NCBI GenBank assembly: GCA_028277965.1
Contig: JANQFF010000456.1
Span: 1-37,757 of the forward strand
DNA: 37,757 nt
From: Pseudomonadales bacterium
GTDB lineage: Bacteria; Pseudomonadota; Gammaproteobacteria; Pseudomonadales; Azotimanducaceae
Direction of reading: 5' to 3'
In this document: positions 31,809 to 37,757 of the stretch, piece by piece
Layout: each line of letters opens with the position of its first letter
Position numbering within the stretch: the first letter of the stretch is position 1
Notes under the pieces: model-generated
Databases searched by the model: none
What the model saw: only the letters and a program-made list of their open reading frames with translations
Told to the model about the DNA's origin: nothing
Program-made: the position numbers and the translations under genes

Positions 31809-32833
31809 GTGATTTACCGTTGTTGCCGACCAGCCTGGTGGGCAGCTACGCCCAGCCGGATTGGCTGATAGACAAGGAACGGCTTGGGCAACGTCTGCCA
31901 CCGCGTGTTGTGCTGAATGAGCTTTGGCGCGTGGCGGGGGATTACCTCGAGGAAGCACAGAACGACGCCACCCGAATCGCGCTGGGGGATCAGCATGCTG
32001 CCGGTGTGGATATTGTCACGGATGGTGAGATGCGCCGGGAGAGTTACTCAAACCGGTTTGCCAACGCGCTTGCCGGTATCGACCTCGACAATCCGGGCGA
32101 AGCGATCGACCGGACCGGCAAGGCAGTGCCGGTGCCACGGGTGACCGGACCCATCTCCAGACAAAGTCCGGTTGAAGCGCCGTACATTGAGTTTCTGAAA
32201 TCCCAGACGGCCAGGCCCATCAAGATCACTTTGCCTGGCCCCTTCACGATGACTCAACAGGCGCAGAACGATTTCTATGCTGACGATGCCGAGCTTGCGA
32301 TGGCCTACGCTGAGGCCGTCAACGAGGAGCTCAAAGATCTCTTTGCTGCGGGCGTCGACTATGTGCAGCTGGACGAGCCATACGTGCAGGCGCGCCCGGA
32401 AGCGGCCCGGGAATATGCAGTTCCCGCGATCGATCGTGCGTTGGAAGGGGCTTCAGGGAAAACGGTGCTGCACGTGTGTTTTGGTTATGGCAAACATGTT
32501 GCCGATAAACCTCCAGGCTATGCATTCCTCGATGAGCTCAATGAGAGTGCGACTGATGAGATATCCATCGAGTGTGCGCAACCCAGACTCAACATGGAGA
32601 TCGTGGAGGGACTGCCGGACAAGACAGTGCATGTGGGAGTGATTGATCTGAGGGATACAGCGGTCGAAACACCGGAGATAGTGGCTGAGCGTATCGAAGC
32701 GGCGCTCAAATACCTGCCATCAGACCGGGTTGTGGTTGCGCCGGACTGCGGCATGAAATACCTCGACCGTGACGTCGCCTTCGGCAAACTCTGTGCGATG
32801 GTTCAAGGCCGTGACCTCGTCATGGGTGCCTAG
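31805..32833 (+). CDS. MetE-like (cobalamin-independent methionine synthase C-terminal domain) protein
   Basis: A 342-aa TIM-barrel protein equivalent to the catalytic domain of MetE without its N-terminal half. The zinc ligands are all present: His223 and Cys225 (VLHVCFG), Glu256 (IECA) and Cys315 (PDCGMKYL). LPGPFTMTQQ (143-152) and YVQLDEP (186-192) are further family blocks. It would move an alkyl or methyl group from or to a thiol; such standalone domains include epoxyalkane:CoM transferases and other thiol alkyltransferases, so it need not make methionine. It overlaps the MarR gene by 4 nt, so the two are one unit and the regulator probably senses its substrate. Confidence 0.85.
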   Translation: MSDLPLLPTSLVGSYAQPDWLIDKERLGQRLPPRVVLNELWRVAGDYLEEAQNDATRIALGDQHAAGVDIVTDGEMRRESYSNRFANALAGIDLDNPGEAIDRTGKAVPVPRVTGPISRQSPVEAPYIEFLKSQTARPIKITLPGPFTMTQQAQNDFYADDAELAMAYAEAVNEELKDLFAAGVDYVQLDEPYVQARPEAAREYAVPAIDRALEGASGKTVLHVCFGYGKHVADKPPGYAFLDELNESATDEISIECAQPRLNMEIVEGLPDKTVHVGVIDLRDTAVETPEIVAERIEAALKYLPSDRVVVAPDCGMKYLDRDVAFGKLCAMVQGRDLVMGA

Positions 32834-32840
32834 CGACCTC

Positions 32841-32864
32841 TGTAGGAGCGGCTTCAGCCGCGAT
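32841..32864. repeat. Single REP arm
   Basis: One copy of the REP core (TGTAGGAGCGGCTTCAGCC followed by GCGAT) without an inverted partner. It lies in the 34-bp gap between the convergent stops of the MetE-like gene and the alpha/beta hydrolase. Confidence 0.85.
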
Positions 32865-32867
32865 TTC

Positions 32868-33989
32868 CTAAAGACCGTATTTATCCAGCCAGCCGCTGAT
32901 CCTGTCCGCGACCTCGTCCCGGGCACCTGCGGGTTCTACCAGGTAGTGTTCTCCGGCCATAAACTGCAGATCTTTGTCATCTGTGCCAAGCGCGTCGTAT
33001 ATCCCCTGTGCATCACCCGGGAACACACCCGTGTCCTCCATCGATTGAACGACAAGTGCCGGGACGTCGATCCTGGCGAGGTGCGGTGCGCCGCGGCACT
33101 GCGATTCCTTCAGGCTCCACATGGATAGCCAGGTCCGGCATGTGTTGGTCAGCCCAATCCCGCCCGGACCGTAGTTGGCCGTCTTGGGATCGCCGCGGTA
33201 ACAGACGCCGACCGGACGATCCGACGGATCGATGTCACCGTCCATGAGCCTGAGATCCGCCCACGTGCGGTACATGTTGAACGCCCGGTCGAACATGCCG
33301 AGGGCTTCGATTCGCTCGAGTTCCGAGATGGCAAAGTCCGTGATCCGGTGGTTGCGTGCCTCCTGGGCTGCCCGGTACTTCGCAATAAACTCGTCGCTGT
33401 ACGGTGGGCCGTTGTCAGGATTGTACATGTTGAGTTCTTCATCTACGGAAGAAGGGTCGTTCTCATCCGTGATGGCGGGATCCATCCAGGCGGTCAGGAC
33501 CTCGGGCCGGCCCGCGTGGGCATTCAGCGATATGTAGTAATCACACCTGGAGAGTTCTTCGACGGCGCCGGGCAGCTTCAGGCCACGTGTGGCGGTGAGG
33601 TTGGGTGAGGTCGCCTGGGACTGGTACGCGCCCATGAGAGAACCGCCGCCGGAATTCCCGACGATGACAACGTTTTCCACACCCGCTTCTTCTCTGAGCC
33701 ACCTGACCCCCGCACCGATGTCGATGAGGGCGTGTTCGAGGATGAAAAAGGCTTCGGCACCACGAAACCTCGTATTCCATCCGAGGAAGCCATATCCCCG
33801 GGCAGCCATGAACTCCCCGAGGTAATGCTCGCTGAAGTCGACGTTGTAGTGGGTGGCGATGAACGCGGTTTTGGGTCTTTGACCCTGGGGTGCAAAGTAG
33901 ATTCCCTGACAGGGATTGAAGCCTGCGCCGTTTCTGGATGAGGTTGGGGAGACAAGTGAAACCCACTCCCGGGATACGCCGTTGCTCAT
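32868..33989 (-). CDS. Alpha/beta hydrolase
   Basis: A 373-aa protein; the ATG at 33989 has AGGAGGG 8 nt upstream. The nucleophile elbow is VIVGNSGGGS with Ser113. The C-terminal MAGEHYLVEP with His348 is a likely catalytic histidine, and an acid residue may lie in the VVQSMEDTGVFPGD stretch near 320. Between them is a long cap region. It is not of the type-B or HSL groups seen elsewhere in the window; esters or C-C bonds are possible substrates. No signal peptide. It diverges from the CMD-like gene at 34075, so it may belong to the same regulon. Confidence 0.8.
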   Translation of the reverse strand: MSNGVSREWVSLVSPTSSRNGAGFNPCQGIYFAPQGQRPKTAFIATHYNVDFSEHYLGEFMAARGYGFLGWNTRFRGAEAFFILEHALIDIGAGVRWLREEAGVENVVIVGNSGGGSLMGAYQSQATSPNLTATRGLKLPGAVEELSRCDYYISLNAHAGRPEVLTAWMDPAITDENDPSSVDEELNMYNPDNGPPYSDEFIAKYRAAQEARNHRITDFAISELERIEALGMFDRAFNMYRTWADLRLMDGDIDPSDRPVGVCYRGDPKTANYGPGGIGLTNTCRTWLSMWSLKESQCRGAPHLARIDVPALVVQSMEDTGVFPGDAQGIYDALGTDDKDLQFMAGEHYLVEPAGARDEVADRISGWLDKYGL

Positions 33990-34018
33990 GTTTTGTGCCC
34001 TCCTGGAAATCGAGACTA

Positions 34019-34051
34019 TTGACAGGCCGTATTTAAGTCAATGATATTTAC
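34019..34051 (+). promoter_or_regulatory. Promoter/operator shared with the 19502 promoter
   Basis: TTGACA (34019-34024), a 17-nt spacer and TGATAT (34042-34047). Positions 34033-34048 match 19516-19531 exactly, including phase with the -35. The palindrome GTCAATGATATTTAC (34037-34051) has one mismatch. A strong AAAAGGAGG ribosome site follows. Confidence 0.8.
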
Positions 34052-34074
34052 CAAATCTGAAAAGGAGGAAAGTC

Positions 34075-34731
34075 ATGCCCAGATTAAAAGAAGTGAGCCG
34101 AGCGGATGCGCCGGAAAATGTACTGAAGTACTACAACGCGCTGTTTGAAAACCGCGATCCGGTTGCGGAGCCGGGCACCGCGACAGGAACACCGGGAAAC
34201 TGGTGGAGTGTCTTTGCGCTTGTTCCCTACATATTCGACCATGCGACAAGTCACTTCGGCATGTTCGGCATGTTCGCGGACAAGAGCATCAGTAATCTCG
34301 ATCCCAAGATCCGCGAGCTTGCCATCATGCGGGCCGGTTACACCCAGGGCAGCCAGTTTGTCTTTTCACAACACTGCAAAGCAGCGCGCCGTAATGGGAT
34401 GGAAGAGGACAAAATTGCGGGCATCCCGCACTGGGAAGTGTCCGATGCGTACGATGCAAAAGAACGGGCTGTGCTTGCCTGGGCTGACGCACTGATACTG
34501 CAGGGCGGTCGCGCCTCTGATGCGCTGTTCGATGCGCTTCATGAGCATCTCTCCGATGAAGACATCCTCGAACTCACCTACCACACAATGGGCTACAACC
34601 TGCACGCTGTCTGTTGCAAGGCTTTGCGTCTCGAGTACGACGACGTGGACGAACGCATTCGCGAGGTCGCAGCTCCGGGGGAAGGTGAAGGGTCTGACTG
34701 GGCGGGTTCAGCCTGGAACAAAGACGATTGA
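34075..34731 (+). CDS. Carboxymuconolactone decarboxylase (CMD/AhpD)-like protein without active-site cysteines
   Basis: A 218-aa helical protein with an excellent GGAGG before the ATG. The family block LDPKIRELAIMRAGYTQGSQ (about 75-94) is followed by FVFSQHCKAARRNGM. In redox-active AhpD-type members this position reads C-x-x-C-x-x-x-H; here the His is kept, but the cysteine pair is absent (S-Q-F-V-F-S-Q-H). A thiol peroxidase role is therefore unlikely, and a decarboxylase or other non-redox role is more probable. It is the first gene of a unit with a VOC protein and a MarR regulator and is driven by the shared promoter at 34019. Confidence 0.8.
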   Translation: MPRLKEVSRADAPENVLKYYNALFENRDPVAEPGTATGTPGNWWSVFALVPYIFDHATSHFGMFGMFADKSISNLDPKIRELAIMRAGYTQGSQFVFSQHCKAARRNGMEEDKIAGIPHWEVSDAYDAKERAVLAWADALILQGGRASDALFDALHEHLSDEDILELTYHTMGYNLHAVCCKALRLEYDDVDERIREVAAPGEGEGSDWAGSAWNKDD

Positions 34732-34752
34732 TCAACAGAAAAGGAGATAGTG

Positions 34753-35334
34753 ATGAGTGAACCAGCGATCGAATTCCGGGGGTTACACCATCTGGCCCTC
34801 GTTTGCTCCGACATGGAGCGTACGGTGGATTTCTATACCAACACGCTGGGCATGAAACTGAACAAAGGTTTCGACCTTGATGGCGGCTATGGTCAGCATT
34901 TCTTCTTCGATATGGGTAACGGCAGCGAACTGGCATTTTTCTGGTTCCGTGACGCGGGTGGCGCGCAGCCGGGAGTGACATCGGCTTCAGCACTGGTGGG
35001 CAGGCCTGGCGGTATATCGTCTGCGCACAGTTCCATGAATCACGTGGCTTTCAATGTCTCACCGGAGAGCATCGACGAATACCGGAAGCTACTGGTGAGT
35101 CGAGGTGTGGACTGCACCGAGGTGGTCAACCATGACGATGTGATCACCGGGGAAGATGCACGCACGGCTGAGGAGCTGACGGACAAAACCTGGCTGCGTT
35201 CGTTCTACTTCTTTGACCCGGACGGCATCATGCTGGAGTGTTGCGCCACGCTGAAAGCGGGATCGCCGAACGTCGATTTGCCGGTCAACGCCGAGGGAAT
35301 CAAAGCAAATGGCCAGCTGATCACTGGAGCGTGA
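34753..35334 (+). CDS. VOC family protein (second copy)
   Basis: A 193-aa protein. ATG at 34753 has AGGAG 6 nt upstream; a GTG three bases earlier is too close to it. The module has LHHLALVCSDMERTVDFYT, GQHFFFDMG, MNHVAFNVSPE and FDPDGIMLEC, with the metal ligands His, His and Glu conserved. It is a paralogue of the protein at 19556, including the VVNHDD stretch. It follows the CMD-like gene by 21 bp, and its TGA overlaps the MarR ATG (TGATG), indicating one transcript with coupled translation. Function: a lyase or dioxygenase on a related substrate; not known. Confidence 0.87.
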   Translation: MSEPAIEFRGLHHLALVCSDMERTVDFYTNTLGMKLNKGFDLDGGYGQHFFFDMGNGSELAFFWFRDAGGAQPGVTSASALVGRPGGISSAHSSMNHVAFNVSPESIDEYRKLLVSRGVDCTEVVNHDDVITGEDARTAEELTDKTWLRSFYFFDPDGIMLECCATLKAGSPNVDLPVNAEGIKANGQLITGA

Positions 35335-35804
35335 TGACCGGCGGTAGCGATATCGACGACGCCGAACAGCGGGAGCGCTACGCGCACGCGTTGTCACGTA
35401 CGCTCCTGCATGCGTTCTACTGGGTGGATGACGGGTTGCAGAGCTACATGCGTAAACATGCCGGTCTCTCGCTCCCCCGCGCCCAGTCCATGTTGATGGT
35501 GTGTATCGGCGATGGGATCCACCACCAGTCGGAGATGGCTAAACGGCTGCAGGTGTCTAAACAGGCGGTCCGTCAGGCGGTGAAGGAACTGGAAGACAAA
35601 GGCCTGGTACGGGTGGAACCAGATCCTGATCATGGGCGGCGCAAACGGGTTGTATTTACCGAACGCGGCAGTGCCATGCGCGAGATTGCCAGGCAGGGTG
35701 TTCTGGAACTCGAAGCGGAACTGGCCGAACGCATCGGCCGGGACCGGGTTGGGCTGTTGCACGACATTCTGGATGCCGAATGGGGTGACTCGCCCAGATT
35801 CTAA
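35334..35804 (+). CDS. MarR family transcriptional regulator
   Basis: A 156-aa protein from ATG 35334, which overlaps the VOC stop by TGATG. HTH: MLMVCIGDGIHHQSEMAKRL, then QVSKQAVRQAVKELEDKGLV as the recognition helix and a wing with VEPDPDHGRRKRVVFT. It is a candidate for the repressor that binds the GTCAAT-N3-ATTGAC operator at 34037 and 19520, because it is part of one of these two units. Such repressors typically release DNA when an aromatic ligand binds. Direct proof of this pairing is lacking. Confidence 0.88.
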   Translation: MTGGSDIDDAEQRERYAHALSRTLLHAFYWVDDGLQSYMRKHAGLSLPRAQSMLMVCIGDGIHHQSEMAKRLQVSKQAVRQAVKELEDKGLVRVEPDPDHGRRKRVVFTERGSAMREIARQGVLELEAELAERIGRDRVGLLHDILDAEWGDSPRF

Positions 35805-35852
35805 CTCGCGGTTAAAGCCTGCTATCTCTGTAGGAGCGGCTTCAGCCGCGAT
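35803..35852. repeat. Degenerate REP pair
   Basis: The right arm (35827-35852) is intact, while the left arm (about 35803-35822, reading CTCGCGGTTAAAGCCTGC) is decayed. It lies between the convergent MarR and CYP153 stops. Confidence 0.75.
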
Positions 35853-35855
35853 TTC

Positions 35856-37154
35856 TTATTTAGCGTGTATGACCACAGGTAACTTCGTATACCCGTTGAT
35901 GAACGACGACATTGTACGTTCGGGTTCACCAACCACCTCAACCCGGTCGAAGGTTTTCAGGATTTCATCCCACAGGACCCGCAGCTGCATCTCAGCCAGC
36001 CGGTTTCCCATACATCGGTGGATGCCGAATCCAAATGACAGGTGCTGACGGGCGTTGGGGCGGTCGATGATCAGATCGTCCGCATTCTCGAAGACGTCTT
36101 CGTCGCGATTCCCCGAGTAGTACCACATGAGAACCTGGTCACCCTTGCGGATTTTCTTGCCGCGGATGACTGTGTCCTGGTTTGCGGTGCGGCGCATGTA
36201 AGGCAGGGGTGTCTGCCAGCGGATAATCTCTGCCACCATATTCGGGATAAGTGAAGGATCTGCCTTCACCTTCTCGTACTCCGATGGGAACTCGTTGAGT
36301 GCCAGCAAACCGCCGCTGATGGAATTGCGGGTGGTGTCGTTACCGCCGACGATCAGCAGCATCAGGTTGCCCAGGAACTCGAACGGCTGCATGTTTCTAG
36401 TGGCTTCGCCGTGGGCGAGCATGGAAACGAGGTCCTGCCCCGGGTTTTTCTTGCGCTCTTCCCACAGGCGGGTGAAGTACGCGAGGCATTCCAGGAGCTC
36501 GTCGCGCCGTTGCTCTTCGCTTTCGACGATCCCCGATTCCGGACCGGCCGTTGTCACGTCCGACCAGCGGGTAAGCTTCCGGCGATCTTCGAATGGGAAG
36601 TCGAAGAGGGTTGCGAGCATCTGGGTGGTGAGTTCGATTGATACGTTGTCGACCCAGTCGAATTCTTCACCAACCGGCAGAGAGGCCAGGATCCCCTGCA
36701 CACGCTGGCGGATCACCGGCTCGAGTTTTTTTAGGCTCATCGGGGCGACAATTGGAGCGACAGTCATGCGTTGTTCGTCGTGCTCAGGCGGGTCCATGGC
36801 GATGAACATGCTGACGTCGAGTGCGCCTTCCGGAAGCGGAGCGTCGATGGGCAGGCCTAAAGCGATCCCGTGCGCAGATGAGAAATCGTTGTGGCTCGTA
36901 TCGACGTCTTTGATGTCCCGGTAACGGGTCAGGGACCAGTAACGCCCGGTGAACTCGGTGTCGTTCAGATGCACCGGGTCTTCGGCCCGCAGACGTTTGA
37001 AGTATTCAGACGCTTTGCGTTCTGCCCAGAGGCGCGGGTTGATCATGTTGATCTCTTCGATCGGAATCTCCTGCGCGTCCGGCAGGGGTGATTCCATATC
37101 GAACATGATCAGCTCGTTCGGCAAGCGGTCTTCGGTATCTTGTGCTTCGCTCAT
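35856..37154 (-). CDS. Cytochrome P450, CYP153 family (alkane terminal hydroxylase type)
   Basis: A 432-aa soluble bacterial P450 from ATG at 37154; a TTG at 37193 would add 13 residues. Markers: FIAMDPPEHDEQR (118-129) of CYP153, the I-helix GGNDTT (270-275), ExxR at Glu309-Arg312 and the heme loop FGFGIHRCMG (374-383) with Cys381 as thiolate ligand. The stretches LTTQMLATLFDFP, RWSDVTTA and LLIVGGNDTTRNS recall CYP153A alkane hydroxylases closely. It would hydroxylate medium-chain alkanes or related chains at the terminal carbon, with electrons from a ferredoxin and reductase, neither of which is in this window. Confidence 0.92.
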   Translation of the reverse strand: MSEAQDTEDRLPNELIMFDMESPLPDAQEIPIEEINMINPRLWAERKASEYFKRLRAEDPVHLNDTEFTGRYWSLTRYRDIKDVDTSHNDFSSAHGIALGLPIDAPLPEGALDVSMFIAMDPPEHDEQRMTVAPIVAPMSLKKLEPVIRQRVQGILASLPVGEEFDWVDNVSIELTTQMLATLFDFPFEDRRKLTRWSDVTTAGPESGIVESEEQRRDELLECLAYFTRLWEERKKNPGQDLVSMLAHGEATRNMQPFEFLGNLMLLIVGGNDTTRNSISGGLLALNEFPSEYEKVKADPSLIPNMVAEIIRWQTPLPYMRRTANQDTVIRGKKIRKGDQVLMWYYSGNRDEDVFENADDLIIDRPNARQHLSFGFGIHRCMGNRLAEMQLRVLWDEILKTFDRVEVVGEPERTMSSFINGYTKLPVVIHAK

Positions 37155-37239
37155 GTCATTGAATCCAAACAGATTTTTGTCGATTTTACCCAATCTTAAA
37201 GGATGGGGTATGTGTAGTGTTACTTAGTCTGCACTTGCC

Positions 37240-37722
37240 TCAGGAGAGTTCTTTCGTCAACTGCAGCTCATCGCGTATCGGTATCCCGTCGATACCGATG
37301 ATCTCTTCATCCGGATCGAGCCCCTTTAACGCCCGCACCTCGCTGAACGCGCCAGACCTGAATTTGCTTAAGGAGTAACCCCGGCGCTGATAAAAACGGA
37401 TGGCGGGCATGTTGTCATTTGTTGTGGCGAGCCAGATACGGGTACACCCCACATTCCGCGCGGCTTCTTCGGTCCCATGCAACAACGCAGTTCCTACCCC
37501 CTGCCATTGTTCAGTCGCGGCAATGGCAACAAGTTCACAGGTGTCACCGTCAACCCGGTATACCGCAAACCCGGAAGGATGGCCGTCAACCTCGGCAATG
37601 AGCGCCGGGTAGTCGGCGAGGGTATGTAACACACCATTACTGACAACCTGGGGTCCGCCGACCGCGTCCGCGTTGGCGTGAATCCAGTCCCAGTCGTCGT
37701 CTGTAGCTGACCGTATCTCCAT
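37240..37722 (-). CDS. GNAT family N-acetyltransferase
   Basis: A 160-aa protein from ATG at 37722; a TTG at 37731 would add 3 residues. The acetyl-CoA-binding motif A is QWQGVGTALL (72-81), preceded by ELVAIAATEQ; then RIWLATTNDNMPAIRFYQRRGY is the motif B region. It transfers an acetyl group to an unknown amine. It lies upstream of the CYP153 gene in the same direction with an 85-bp gap, and a REP arm lies just before it. There is no link to alkane metabolism visible. Confidence 0.85.
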   Translation of the reverse strand: MEIRSATDDDWDWIHANADAVGGPQVVSNGVLHTLADYPALIAEVDGHPSGFAVYRVDGDTCELVAIAATEQWQGVGTALLHGTEEAARNVGCTRIWLATTNDNMPAIRFYQRRGYSLSKFRSGAFSEVRALKGLDPDEEIIGIDGIPIRDELQLTKELS

Positions 37723-37730
37723 GATCAGCA

Positions 37731-37757
37731 ATCGCGGCTAAAGCCGCTCCTACAAGG
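37731..37757. repeat. REP arm at right edge
   Basis: The sequence AATCGCGGCTAAAGCCGCT followed by CCTACA is a left-type REP arm cut by the end of the window; its partner would lie to the right. Confidence 0.85.

Noticed and set aside
1-37757. tRNA, rRNA, CRISPR arrays, IS elements and prophage genes
   Set aside because: None recognised; the only repeats found are the REP palindromes.

Overview
The window is G+C-rich bacterial DNA with dense, often overlapping genes. A TonB-dependent receptor, a strong Fur box, Tat and Sec signal peptides and copies of a REP-type palindrome (core GGAGCGGCTTTAGCCGC) point to a Gram-negative gammaproteobacterium. That placement is inference; there is no rRNA or housekeeping marker. 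The gene content (CYP153 alkane hydroxylase, Rieske oxygenase, CaiB/BaiF CoA transferase, MaoC and crotonase enzymes, four esterase-like hydrolases, several VOC proteins, spinster-type MFS transporters) is that of an aerobic, probably aquatic, degrader of hydrophobic or aromatic compounds.

Layout. 1-681: 5' part of an MFS transporter leaving the left edge. 741-1220: exported DUF4920 protein. 1306-3346: two transcription units diverging from a near-perfect Fur box. Leftward lie an unrecognised 162-aa protein, a 37-aa membrane peptide that overlaps it by ATGA, and a glyoxalase-like protein. Rightward lies a PPOX-fold flavoprotein. 3462-5033: type-B carboxylesterase. 5030-8489: tightly coupled leftward operon (unknown protein, HSL-type esterase, MaoC hydratase, enoyl-CoA hydratase). 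8587-11296: AraC regulator diverging from a spinster-type MFS gene followed by a truncated Tat-signal remnant. 11263-15044: carboxylesterase diverging from a TonB-dependent receptor. 15061-16857: methyltransferase and sulfotransferase, divergent.

16858-19500 is the least conventional stretch. It holds a structured, terminator-ended leader or small RNA, an MFS gene, a 64-aa protein, a very strong terminator, a doubtful 55-aa basic ORF, and an RNHCP zinc-ribbon gene whose Shine-Dalgarno lies inside a 16-bp hairpin.

19502-29487 is catabolic: VOC protein plus spinster-type MFS; a two-subunit ring hydroxylase of the salicylate 5-hydroxylase (NagG/NagH) type diverging from a gentisate-dioxygenase-like bicupin, a flavin reductase-family protein and a fused double CaiB/BaiF CoA transferase; then a Tat-exported spermidine-dehydrogenase-like flavoprotein. 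29568-32833: exported DUF3604 protein diverging from a MarR regulator and a MetE-like methyltransferase. 32868-35804: alpha/beta hydrolase diverging from a CMD-like protein, a second VOC protein and a second MarR. 35856-37722: CYP153 P450 and a GNAT acetyltransferase.

The genes suggest uptake (TonB receptor, MFS), ester cleavage, hydroxylation (CYP153, Rieske), ring cleavage (bicupin), CoA activation and beta-oxidation-like steps. The two loci that start with the VOC gene at 19556 and the CMD gene at 34075 share an almost identical promoter/operator, so they are probably co-regulated. REP palindromes sit at most convergent gene ends. No tRNA, rRNA, CRISPR array, IS element or phage gene was seen.
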